From the NCBI RefSeq assembly GCF_020639365.1, contig NZ_JAINUL010000001.1, forward strand, positions 1,278,159-1,342,158: a stretch of DNA of 64,000 nt, in the 5' to 3' direction. The position numbers were made by a program, and so were the translations under genes. Below are positions 56,481 to 64,000 of this stretch, one piece after another. This stretch comes from Streptomyces flavotricini (GTDB taxonomy: Bacteria; Actinomycetota; Actinomycetes; Streptomycetales; Streptomycetaceae). Position 1 is the stretch's first letter. The number at the start of each line of letters is the position of its first letter. Below the pieces are notes generated by a model. That model searched no databases. It was given only the letters and a program-made list of their open reading frames with translations, and had not been told where the DNA came from.

Positions 56481-56915
56481 TCAGTCGAGACAGAACTCGT
56501 TGCCCTCGATGTCCTGCATCAGGATGCAGGACTCGTTGACGCCGTCGGCGCGCAGCAGTTGTACGCGCACCGCCCCGAGCGCGACCAGTCGCGCGCACTC
56601 GGCTTCGAGTGTGGCGAGGCGCTCCTCACCCACGAGCCCGGTGCCGGCCCGCACGTCGAGATGGACCCGGTTCTTGACGACCTTGCCCTCGGGAACGCGC
56701 TGGAAGTACATGCGCGGGCCCACACCCGTCGGATCCATGCAGACGAAGGCCGCGCCCTGACGCTCGGGCGGCAGCGAGCCGTTGAACTCGTCCCACGTGG
56801 CGAACCCCTCCGGTGGCGGGGGTACGACGTACCCCAGCACCTCGCACCAGAAGCGGGCGACGCGCTCGGGTTCCGCGCAGTCGAAGGTGACTTGGAACTG
56901 CTTGATCGATGTCAT
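56481..56915 (-). CDS. VOC-family protein
   Basis: 144 aa; GGAGGG just before the ATG. Glyoxalase-like fold starting QFQVTFDCAEPERVARFWCE; later VHLDVRAGTG and ESCILMQDIEGNEFCLD (Glu ligand). The insertion WDEFNGSLPPERQGAAFVCM is typical of the actinobacterial VOC subfamily often annotated only by fold. Probably cotranscribed with the GNAT gene downstream. Confidence 0.88.
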   Translation of the reverse strand: MTSIKQFQVTFDCAEPERVARFWCEVLGYVVPPPPEGFATWDEFNGSLPPERQGAAFVCMDPTGVGPRMYFQRVPEGKVVKNRVHLDVRAGTGLVGEERLATLEAECARLVALGAVRVQLLRADGVNESCILMQDIEGNEFCLD

Positions 56916-57010
56916 GGACCCTCCGTGGCGATCTCGGTCACGGCGGGCGAGCCTGCCACATGATCACCTGGGGCTCAACCGATTTCCCACGGCCCGGCCG
57001 TCGGCCGGGT

Positions 57011-58177
57011 TCAGTGGCGTTGCCTCACGTGGGCGAGGACCTGGGCGGCGCTGTCGGGTGCGAAGGCGCCGGCGATCCCCTCGGCGGCGCCTTCGGCGGC
57101 CGCTGCGGAGCGGGGCAGCAGGAGGCTCTCGTACGCGCGGACGGCGTCGTCGGTCGTCGCTGCGCCGTCGATGAGGGCGCGGGCGAGGTCGGCGCCGTCG
57201 AGCATGGCGAGGTTGGCGCCCATGCCGGAGAACGGGGACATGAGGTGGGCGGCGTCGCCGAGGAGGGTGACGCCGGGAGTGTGCCGCCAGGTGTGCGGGA
57301 CGGGCAGGGCGTACAGGGGCCGGTGGGTGTAGCCGGTGTCGGAGTCCGTGATGAAACGGAGCAGGTCGGCGCCCCAGCCGGTGAACTCCCTCAGCAGCGC
57401 GTCGCGCACGGCTCCTTGGTCGGCCGGGTCGAGGCCGGCGGTCCGGTGCCAGTGCGCGTCGGTGCGCATGCCGACGTACACGCGTATGTGGCCGTGGCCG
57501 TTGCGCTGGGCGATGAAACCCCGGTTGTCGTCGAGGGCCATCAAGGTGCCGTCGCCGGTGAGCGCGGCGAGTACGGGATGGCGGGAGTCGGCGTCGTCGA
57601 GGCCGGTCTCGACAAAGGTGACGCCGGTGTAGACGGGCCTCGCCTCGGAGAGCCGCCTGCGGACCTTCGACCAGGCTCCGTCCGCGCCGACGACGAGGTC
57701 GGCGTCGACGGTGGCGCCGCCGGCGAAGTACAGCCGGTGGACGCCCGTGGTGAGCGGCTCGACGTGCGCGAGCTTGCGGCCCCAGCGCACGGTGCCGGGC
57801 TCGAGCGAGTCCAGCAGGAGGTCGCGCAGCCGGCCCCGGTCGATTTCCGGGTTGCCGTCCTCGGCGTCGGCGCCGGCGTCCGACTCTGGCGGGGTCGCGT
57901 CGAACACGACGCACCCCTCGCGGTCGGCCAGCCGCATCTGCCGGCCTTCGGGGCGGGCCAACGCCAGGAACTCGTCGAGCAGTCCGGCTTCCCGCAGCGC
58001 GCGCCGGCCGGACTCGGGGTGCATGTCGAGGGTGCCGCCCTGGTCGCGGGCGGAGTGGGAGGCGTCCTGGTCGTAGACGGTGGCGGCGACGCCGTGTCGC
58101 TGCAGGATGCGGGCGCAGGTCAGGCCGCCGGGACCGGCTCCGATGATCGCGATGCGGGGTGCAGTGGAGGCGTTCAT
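57011..58177 (-). CDS. FAD-dependent monooxygenase, TetX-like
   Basis: 388 aa from ATG 58177; an in-frame start 12 codons earlier overlaps the operator. Rossmann motif RIAIIGAGPGGLTCARILQR; substrate/FAD signatures QGGTLDMHPESGRRAL, NPEIDRGRLRDLLLDSLE and GDAAHLMSPFSGMGANLAML. Length and motif spacing match my memory of TetX-type class A flavoprotein monooxygenases. That does not prove tetracycline inactivation; many homologues hydroxylate other aromatics. A palindromic operator lies just upstream but no regulator gene is adjacent. Confidence 0.9.
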   Translation of the reverse strand: MNASTAPRIAIIGAGPGGLTCARILQRHGVAATVYDQDASHSARDQGGTLDMHPESGRRALREAGLLDEFLALARPEGRQMRLADREGCVVFDATPPESDAGADAEDGNPEIDRGRLRDLLLDSLEPGTVRWGRKLAHVEPLTTGVHRLYFAGGATVDADLVVGADGAWSKVRRRLSEARPVYTGVTFVETGLDDADSRHPVLAALTGDGTLMALDDNRGFIAQRNGHGHIRVYVGMRTDAHWHRTAGLDPADQGAVRDALLREFTGWGADLLRFITDSDTGYTHRPLYALPVPHTWRHTPGVTLLGDAAHLMSPFSGMGANLAMLDGADLARALIDGAATTDDAVRAYESLLLPRSAAAAEGAAEGIAGAFAPDSAAQVLAHVRQRH

Positions 58178-58202
58178 GACCCCCAGAAGAACACACCCGG
58201 TA

Positions 58203-58227
58203 CAAAAGTGCAACGACTACACTTTTG
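58203..58227. promoter_or_regulatory. Palindromic operator upstream of the TetX-like gene
   Basis: CAAAAGTG (58203-58210), nine bases, CACTTTTG (58220-58227): perfect inverted repeat, AT-rich in GC-rich DNA, 26 bp before the gene start. Looks like a MarR- or TetR-type site; it would occlude the promoter. Confidence 0.75.
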
Positions 58228-58382
58228 AAGTCGCCACACTCACATCTTTGCCAGTGCACGGTAAATCCGCCCTCTGACCAGGGGTTTCTCTTGATCGAGT
58301 CGCCCGTCCGGGCGGGCCGCCGCTAGCATCGGAGCGGTTCGAGCCACGTGGGGGAATCCGTTCCAGACGGGAGTCCGACCAG

Positions 58383-58793
58383 ATGGCCACACCGCGTCGT
58401 ATCGCTCGCGTCCTCGCCGCCGCCACCCTCTCCGCGGTCCTGCTGACCGGCGGAGGACTCGCCACCGCCACCGCGGCCACGTCCGCCGCCACCGCGGCCA
58501 CGCCGACTCCCTCGGCGGCCGCCGGGGAGATCAGCCTCAAGGCCACGCCGACCGAGGTGAAGGCCGGCGAGAAGGTCACCTTCACCGGCCGCACCAAGGG
58601 CCTGCCGATCGGCACGAAGGTGGTCCTGCAGCACAAGAACGGCTCCAAGTGGACCACCCTCCACGCCAACACCCTGATCAAGCAGGGGTCCAGCTTCTCC
58701 TTCGACAACACCTTCAAGAACAAGGGGAAGGAAGAGCTGCGCGTGATGGCCGGCGACTGGACATCGCCCTCCACCACCGTCATCGTCCGCTGA
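58383..58793 (+). CDS. Secreted small beta-sandwich protein
   Basis: 136 aa; GGGAG upstream. Signal peptide (RRIARVLAAATLSAVLLTGG, cleavage near TATA-ATS), an Ala/Thr/Pro low-complexity spacer, then an Ig-like domain: EISLKATPTEVKAGEKVTFT, TKVVLQHKNGSKWTTLHANT, FKNKGKEELRVMAGDW. Likely surface or matrix-associated. Role unknown. Confidence 0.8.
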   Translation: MATPRRIARVLAAATLSAVLLTGGGLATATAATSAATAATPTPSAAAGEISLKATPTEVKAGEKVTFTGRTKGLPIGTKVVLQHKNGSKWTTLHANTLIKQGSSFSFDNTFKNKGKEELRVMAGDWTSPSTTVIVR

Positions 58794-58966
58794 CCGCCCT
58801 CCCCGCAGCACCGCCGTCAGCCGTACGGGACCAGGGGGCCCAGGCCGTCGCTTCCACGCGCTCCCCCCAAGTGGCGTAACGGTCGTTGAGCAGCACCGAT
58901 CATGATCAATAGCCTGCCTTCCGGCGCGTGACATCGCGTCTGTCGAGGGAAGGCGAACGATCCCCA

Positions 58967-59899
58967 GTGAAGCTCCCGATCTTGAAGCGCACGGCCTGGG
59001 CGGCCACGGCGACCGCGCTGCTCACGATGTTCGGCACCACCCCGGCCGGTGCGGCCGACGACGCCTGGCAGAAGGTCGGCGACGACTTCCAGGGCGGTGT
59101 CAGCGGCATCGCGTTCGAGGACCGCACCGCGGACGGAGCCGGCGTGCACGCACTGGTCGTGCACGACAACAAGCGGACCGGCCAGAAGCGCCTGTCCCGG
59201 ATCACCCACCGGCAGGGCTCCGACGACATCTCCCCGATCGCCTGGGACGGGCCGGAGCCTTCCGACCTGGAGGCGATCGAGGCCGTTCCCCGGATGCCCT
59301 CCGAGTACCTGGCACTGGCCAGTCGCGGCATCGTCTACCGCCTCAAGGTCGTCGGCGGCACGGCGACGGTCGTCGACTACGCGCCGCTGCCGGCGATCGG
59401 GGAGGGCGACGACTTCGAGAGCTTCGCGCTCGTGTCCCAGAACGGGAACCTCGCCGCCCTGTGGGCCGATCGCGGCGCGGGGGCGAACCGTCCCGCCACT
59501 CTGCACGCCGCACCGCTCACGTTCGCCTCGTGGGGACAGCCGCAGTTCGGCAGCGTGACCCATCGCGCCTACCGGGCCGCGTACCCGAACGACGGGGCCA
59601 CGCGGCACATCTCCGACATCTCGGTGACCGACTCCGGGCGGATCATCGTGAGTTCGGCGGCGGACGCGGGCGACGACGGCCCCTTCGACTCGGCGGTGAG
59701 CGAGGCGGGCCGCGTGACCGTGTCGCCGGCCGGCCGGGTACGGATCACCCTCGCGGCGTCCCCGGCGGTGCTCGGGACGTTCCCGCAGTACAAGATCGAG
59801 GCGGTGGAGTGCCTGGCCGGATCCACCGACGCCCTCCTCGGCACCGATGACGAGAACTTCGGCGGATTCGTACGGACCGCGCCCTTCTGCGGGACCTGA
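58967..59899 (+). CDS. Secreted protein, beta-propeller-like
   Basis: 310 aa from GTG 58967, which begins a normal signal peptide (KLPILKRTAWAATATALLTM, cleavage near AGA-ADD). A GTG 39 bases earlier is an alternative. Mature part has repeats of Gly-Asp turns and strands (GVHALVVHDNKRTGQKRLSR, SEYLALASRGIVYRLKVVGG, FESFALVSQNGNLAALWADR), suggesting a blade-based fold. No catalytic motif recognised; one Cys pair near the C-terminus (VECLAG, APFCGT). Confidence 0.75.
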   Translation: MKLPILKRTAWAATATALLTMFGTTPAGAADDAWQKVGDDFQGGVSGIAFEDRTADGAGVHALVVHDNKRTGQKRLSRITHRQGSDDISPIAWDGPEPSDLEAIEAVPRMPSEYLALASRGIVYRLKVVGGTATVVDYAPLPAIGEGDDFESFALVSQNGNLAALWADRGAGANRPATLHAAPLTFASWGQPQFGSVTHRAYRAAYPNDGATRHISDISVTDSGRIIVSSAADAGDDGPFDSAVSEAGRVTVSPAGRVRITLAASPAVLGTFPQYKIEAVECLAGSTDALLGTDDENFGGFVRTAPFCGT

Positions 59900-60038
59900 A
59901 CCAGCGGTTGGCGACCCACCGGTCGGTGATCTGAAGTGCGGCGATCCGGGCCCCGAACGGCTCGCCGCGCGACGGTCGTGGCGCGGGCCTACGCTGGTCA
60001 TGCTGTCTGGGTCCTCGGGCGACGGGAGAGAGCCTGCC

Positions 60039-61283
60039 GTGAAGCCAACCCACCTCCGGCTGCGCCGGGCCTGCGTGGCTGCCGCCGCCGCGGGCGTGCT
60101 CCTCGGACCGGCCGTCGCGGGCTCCGCCGCGTACGGTGCGGCAACCGCCCCGACACCGTCCGCCCCCTCCCCCTCCCCCTCCCCCTCCCCCGGCACCGAA
60201 GCGGAATTCCCGCAGCTCACGCCGGCCGTCGCGGCGCGACTGGACGCGGCGATACGTCAGGTCATGCGCGAGACGCAGGTGCCGGGCGTGACCGTGGGGC
60301 TGTGGGCCCCGGGCAAGGGGAGTTACGTGAGGACCTTCGGCGTGGCCGACAAGGCGACGGGCGCACCGATGGCGACCGACCTGCACGTACGGATCGGCAG
60401 CGAGACCAAGACGTTCACGGTCACCGCCCTCCTCCAGCTGGTCGACCAGAAGAAGATCGGCCTGGACGATCCGATCGGCAAGTACGTCAAGGGCGTTCCG
60501 AACGGCGACCGCATCACGCTGCGCCAGCTGGCCGGCATGCGCAGCGGACTCTTCAACTACAGCCTGGACGGCGACTTCATCAAGAAGCTGCAAGCCGATC
60601 CGGAACGGTCCTTCACGCCGCGGCAGTTGCTCGACTACTCATTCGAGCACCCCGTGCAGTTCCCGCCGGGCGCACGGTTCGACTACTCCAACACCAACCT
60701 GATCCTTCTCGGGCTGGTGGTGGAGAAGGTCACCGGCCGGCCGCTCCACGAGGTCATCGCGCAGAAGGTGCTGGCACCGGCCGGGCTCCGCCACACGGTC
60801 TTCCCCACGAGTGCGGCCCTGCCGGATCCGTACGCGCACGGCTACACCGACCAGACGGCCTCGGGCAAGATCGAGGACTCGACCCACTGGAACCCCTCCT
60901 GGGGCTGGGCCGCCGGAGAGATGGTCTCCGACCTGCAGGACCTGCGCAGCTGGGCCCACACCCTGGCCACCGGCAAGCTGCTGACGCCCGCGACCCAGGC
61001 CGAGCGCCTGAAGACCACCCCGATGGACATTCCAGGTGACGGCTACGGGCTGGGCATCTTCAACATCCAGGGCTGGATCGGCCACAACGGATCGATCCCC
61101 GGGTACGAGGTCCTGCCGGTCTACCTGCCGGAGGCCCGGGCGACCATGGTCATCCTCCTCAACACCGATGCACAGTACAAGGGTCAGGAGCCCAGCACGC
61201 TCTTCGGCCAGGCGGTCACCTCCATCGTGACCCCCGATCACGTCTACCCCGGCAAGAAGCCGCCCGCTCCCGGTGGCGGCTGA
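60039..61283 (+). CDS. Secreted serine hydrolase (beta-lactamase / DD-peptidase fold)
   Basis: 414 aa from GTG 60039 (GGGAGAG eight bases upstream). Signal peptide (RLRRACVAAAAAGVLLGPAV), then a Pro/Ser linker. Class C-type catalytic motifs: SETK (Ser-x-x-Lys) in RIGSETKTFTVTALL, YSN in FDYSNTNLILLGLV, and HNG (in place of KTG) in GWIGHNGSIPGYEVL. Likely a D-Ala-D-Ala carboxypeptidase or esterase rather than a resistance enzyme. A strong terminator follows. Confidence 0.92.
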   Translation: MKPTHLRLRRACVAAAAAGVLLGPAVAGSAAYGAATAPTPSAPSPSPSPSPGTEAEFPQLTPAVAARLDAAIRQVMRETQVPGVTVGLWAPGKGSYVRTFGVADKATGAPMATDLHVRIGSETKTFTVTALLQLVDQKKIGLDDPIGKYVKGVPNGDRITLRQLAGMRSGLFNYSLDGDFIKKLQADPERSFTPRQLLDYSFEHPVQFPPGARFDYSNTNLILLGLVVEKVTGRPLHEVIAQKVLAPAGLRHTVFPTSAALPDPYAHGYTDQTASGKIEDSTHWNPSWGWAAGEMVSDLQDLRSWAHTLATGKLLTPATQAERLKTTPMDIPGDGYGLGIFNIQGWIGHNGSIPGYEVLPVYLPEARATMVILLNTDAQYKGQEPSTLFGQAVTSIVTPDHVYPGKKPPAPGGG

Positions 61284-61325
61284 CCGCATCCGGTGGACGG
61301 CTCGCGCGCGTCCGCCGGATGCGGT
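61283..61325. terminator. 17-bp bidirectional hairpin terminator
   Basis: Arms 61283-61299 and 61309-61325 with one G-U pair and a 9-nt loop. It begins at the last base of the hydrolase stop and ends six bases before the carotenoid oxygenase stop, serving both convergent units. Confidence 0.85.
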
Positions 61326-61330
61326 GGGCA

Positions 61331-62692
61331 TCAGCCCCGGCCGGCGTCGGGGGCGGAGTCCGGGATCCAGGAGCCGTGGATACCGGCGGTGACGCGGCGC
61401 GGCAGGTGGACGGCGGCCACCTGGCCGAGGTCGGAGGCATCCAGGACGAGCAGCCGGGAGGCCTCCTGCTTGAGGTCGGAGACGACGGTGAGCAGGTAGC
61501 CGTCGTCCTCACGGGTGGCACCGGCCGCGGGTACGAAGACGGCCTCGCTCGGCAGCCGGGCGTCACCGACCTCCAGGAGCTGGCGGCTGCCCGTGGTGCG
61601 GTCGTACTTCACGACTCCGTACCCTCCGAGGCCGTCCTGGTCGGGGAAGGACACGGCGTACTGGTAGCGGTGTTCCACACCGAGAAAGTCCTCGTTGAGG
61701 GTGGGGAATTCGACGGCCAGGTCGTCGATGACCTCTTCCCGGACACTGCCGGCCGAAAGATCGATGGTCCAACGACGTGTGTAGGAACGGGTGTTGGGCT
61801 CAGCACCTCGACCGGGGGCGCCGACCCACCAGTTCCAGGAGAGCCGGAAGCCCTCGCGGTCCACGGTGGGGCCTTCCAGCACGATGCGGCCCCGGCCGTC
61901 CTCGTAGGCGTTGGCGGCGTGGAGCATGTTGCCGGGCTCGATGGGGAACCAGCGGATGTGCGCCGCGCCGTCCGCGCCGCGCGGCATGACGCCGATCCGG
62001 GCCGGCTGGTCGTCGCTCCACGCGTAGGGGATGCCGGAGTGCTCGTTCGGGTCGAAGGTGACGGTGCCCTCGATGAAGACGACATGACGGCGGGTCAGGG
62101 CGAAGTCGTGCTTGAGGGAGGCCGTGGCTCCGGGGATCTCGGCGCTGTGAGTGATCCCGCCCTCCGCGTCGGCGACGTAGTACGTCAGGAACGGCGGGAG
62201 GGGTGAGGAGCCGAAGAAGTGCAGCTCTCCGGTGACGGGGTCGGTCTTGGGGTGCGCGGTCATGGCGGTGCGCAGCTTGCCGTCGAAGTCGTAGGCACCG
62301 ACGGTGTCCAGGTCCCGGCTGAGTTCGAAGGGGAGGTTGGCCTCGCAGAGGGCGAGGAGGCGTCCGCCGTGTTCGATGACGTGGGTGCCGGCGGTGCTGG
62401 CGGTCAGGTCGGGTCCGTACTCGGTCATGTAGGGGGCGCCGTCCAGGGCGGGGGTGTGCACCCAGCGGTTGCGGTACCACTCGGCGCGGCCGCCGTTCAG
62501 GCGGATCCCGTGGACCATGCCGCTGCCCTTGAACCAGTGGGTGGGGGTGACGCCGGGCTTGGGGTTGTGTCCGTTGCGCAGCAGCCGGCCGGTCAGCTCC
62601 GGGGGCAGGCTGCCCTCGACGGTGAGCTCGGTGGCGGTGATCTCGTCGACTGCGGGCTCGTAGTGTCCGGTCAGGTACGGCTTGCGGGTCAT
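61331..62692 (-). CDS. Carotenoid oxygenase (RPE65 / lignostilbene dioxygenase family)
   Basis: 453 aa. Seven-bladed propeller enzyme with four iron-binding His: TAHPKTDPVTGELH, ATASLKHDFALT, EPGNMLHAANAYED and TAGIHGSWIPDS. Early GRLLRNGHNPKPGVTPTHWF is typical of the family. It cleaves conjugated double bonds in carotenoids or stilbenoids with O2; substrate unclear. Ten bases after the MFS stop, GAGG in the gap, so cotranscribed. Confidence 0.92.
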   Translation of the reverse strand: MTRKPYLTGHYEPAVDEITATELTVEGSLPPELTGRLLRNGHNPKPGVTPTHWFKGSGMVHGIRLNGGRAEWYRNRWVHTPALDGAPYMTEYGPDLTASTAGTHVIEHGGRLLALCEANLPFELSRDLDTVGAYDFDGKLRTAMTAHPKTDPVTGELHFFGSSPLPPFLTYYVADAEGGITHSAEIPGATASLKHDFALTRRHVVFIEGTVTFDPNEHSGIPYAWSDDQPARIGVMPRGADGAAHIRWFPIEPGNMLHAANAYEDGRGRIVLEGPTVDREGFRLSWNWWVGAPGRGAEPNTRSYTRRWTIDLSAGSVREEVIDDLAVEFPTLNEDFLGVEHRYQYAVSFPDQDGLGGYGVVKYDRTTGSRQLLEVGDARLPSEAVFVPAAGATREDDGYLLTVVSDLKQEASRLLVLDASDLGQVAAVHLPRRVTAGIHGSWIPDSAPDAGRG

Positions 62693-62702
62693 GGCGGGAA
62701 CC

Positions 62703-64000
62703 TCACTTCTCGGTGGGCGGTGCGATGGTCAGCGGACCGTGGTCGGCAGTGCGGGGTGGACTGGGGAGGGACCGGCTGGGGTCGGGGTGGGCGGGGACGG
62801 GGCGGGCGTCGCGCACGCCGCCCGGACCGGTCCGGGCGGCGCCCCGGCGGGTGAGGATCAGCGCGAGGACGGCGGTCACGGTGAGCACCGCGGCGGCGAC
62901 GCCGAAGGCGGTGCGGTAGCCGGTGGTGAGTGCTTCCAGGTGCGGCTGCCGGGGCGCGGCCCCGCTGGTGACGGAGCCGGCGAGCGTGGCCAGGACGGCG
63001 AGGCCGATCGCTCCGCCGACCTGCCGGGTGGTGTTCACCAGTCCCCCGGCCAGGCCCGCGTCCGGCCCCGGCACTCCCTCGACGGAGAGCGCGGTGAGCT
63101 GGACGAAGGCGATGCTCAGCCCCAGGCCGACCAGGAGGCTCGGGCCGAGTACGTCCGCGGGGTAGCTGCCGTGGGCGCTGATCCGCGAGAGCCACAGCAG
63201 TCCGGCCGCCTCGGTGAGCAGGGCCGCCGTCAAGGTCGCCGTGGAGCCGATCCGGCGGGAGACGCGGGGCGCGAGCGCCGAGCCGATCATGTTGGCCGCG
63301 GCGAGCGGGAGTTGACCGAGGCCGGTGACCAGCGGGCTGGATCCGAGGACCTGCTGCTGGTAGAGCGGCAGGAAGAAGAACAGGGCGATCCACACCGACC
63401 CGAGCAGCGCCATGAGTACGTTTCCGGCCGCGACGCGGCCCCCCGCCGTGAACAACCGCGGCGGCAGCAGCGGATTGGGGTGCCGCCGCTCGATCAGGAC
63501 GAAGACCACCAGGAGCACGGCGGCGAGAGCGAAGGCCCCGAGCACCCGGGTGTCCGTCCATCCGGAGCGGCGGGCGGAGGTCAGTCCCCATACGAGGGCC
63601 GTCAGCACCAGCGTCACGGCCGCGGTGCCCGGCAGGTCGAAGCGCCCGCCGTCCGCGGCGGGTGCCGGCGGCACGAAGACCGCTGCCGCGGCCAGTACGA
63701 GGCATGCCCCGACGGCGACGGCGTGGAAGATCCACGGCCAGCCCCACGCCTGTGTGAGGACGCCGCCCAGCAGGACCCCGGCCGCGCCACCGGCTCCGGA
63801 GACCGCGCCCCACACCCCCAGCGCTCTGCCGCGCCCGGGGCCGGGCGGGAACAGGTCCATCGTCAGCGCGAGCGCGGCCGGGGCGATGGCCGCGGCGCCC
63901 AGGCCTTGTGCGGCCCGAGCCGCGATCAGGGCCGAGGAGGTGGTGGCGAGGCCCGCTGCCGACGACGCGGCCGCGAAGAGCCCGAGGCCGGCGAGCAGGA
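62703..64000 (-). CDS. DHA2-type MFS exporter, N-terminus outside window
   Basis: The frame runs to the window edge, so the start lies beyond it; about 432 residues are visible. Helices and DHA2/EmrB-like motifs: ARAAQGLGAAAIAPAALAL, LGVWGAVSGAGGAAGVLLGG, FVLIERRHPNPLLPPRLF. C-terminal tail Pro/Arg-rich. Drug or metabolite efflux is the common role. Lies upstream of and probably cotranscribed with the carotenoid oxygenase. Confidence 0.92.
   Translation of the reverse strand, partial: LLAGLGLFAAASSAAGLATTSSALIAARAAQGLGAAAIAPAALALTMDLFPPGPGRGRALGVWGAVSGAGGAAGVLLGGVLTQAWGWPWIFHAVAVGACLVLAAAAVFVPPAPAADGGRFDLPGTAAVTLVLTALVWGLTSARRSGWTDTRVLGAFALAAVLLVVFVLIERRHPNPLLPPRLFTAGGRVAAGNVLMALLGSVWIALFFFLPLYQQQVLGSSPLVTGLGQLPLAAANMIGSALAPRVSRRIGSTATLTAALLTEAAGLLWLSRISAHGSYPADVLGPSLLVGLGLSIAFVQLTALSVEGVPGPDAGLAGGLVNTTRQVGGAIGLAVLATLAGSVTSGAAPRQPHLEALTTGYRTAFGVAAAVLTVTAVLALILTRRGAARTGPGGVRDARPVPAHPDPSRSLPSPPRTADHGPLTIAPPTEK

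Noticed and set aside
57011..58177. Claim that the flavoprotein confers tetracycline resistance
   Set aside because: Motifs fit the family, but many homologues act on other aromatics and no resistance context is present.

Overview
The window is high-GC actinobacterial DNA with GTG/TTG starts, strongly GC-biased third codon positions and head-to-tail ATGA gene overlaps. The SapB/AmfS-type lanthipeptide locus, a WhiB protein, SigB-type sigma partner-switching genes, a mycothiol-dependent enzyme family and eukaryotic-type Ser/Thr kinases all point to Streptomyces or a very close relative. No rRNA, tRNA, CRISPR array, complete insertion sequence or prophage was seen. All functions are read from sequence motifs and memory of families; no database search was run.

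Layout. 1-2.5 kb: two DUF4139 proteins, the first cut by the window edge. 2.5-12.6 kb: a stress-signalling island with a SpoIIE-type phosphatase, a poly-HAMP hybrid histidine kinase, two RsbW-like ATPases, two STAS proteins, a MEDS/ATPase regulator and a SigB/SigF-family sigma factor. 12.6-16.5 kb: likely stress effectors (small proteins, MscS channel, hemerythrin, SRPBCC, DUF1206), with two weak SigB-like promoters and a 21-bp palindromic terminator shared by convergent genes. 16.6-24.5 kb: a complete class III lanthipeptide (amf/ram, SapB-type) locus with response regulator, two half-ABC exporters, the 46-aa precursor and its LanKC synthetase, then a VanZ-like gene. An array of GTCA repeats lies upstream of the synthetase.

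24.7-44.3 kb: mainly ordinary metabolism, regulation and secretion (orphan emfourin, FAD oxidase with a TetR regulator and operator, aldo/keto reductase with TetR, polysaccharide deacetylase, methyltransferase, PIG-L protein, receptor Ser/Thr kinase, PAP2, MazG-like, VOC, Tat-exported phospholipase C). It includes an iron-box-controlled siderophore-type acyltransferase. 44.4-51.6 kb: a decayed accessory stretch with a frameshifted kinase, a pseudogene with an in-frame stop and two compensating frameshifts, a second fragment with an in-frame TGA, a multicopper-oxidase pseudogene, and the second copy of a repeat also found at 29.2 kb. 51.7-64 kb: WhiB, a coiled-coil/winged-helix protein, MFS exporters, a mycothiol-dependent enzyme, GNAT and VOC proteins, a TetX-like flavin monooxygenase behind a palindromic operator, secreted proteins, a serine beta-lactamase-like hydrolase and a carotenoid oxygenase coupled to an MFS exporter cut by the window edge.

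How it fits together. Sensor kinase, phosphatase, STAS, RsbW and sigma genes form a plausible partner-switching module feeding the adjacent stress genes. The amf locus makes and exports a surface-active peptide for aerial growth, controlled by its own LuxR-type regulator. The remainder is a mosaic of small transcription units with local regulators.
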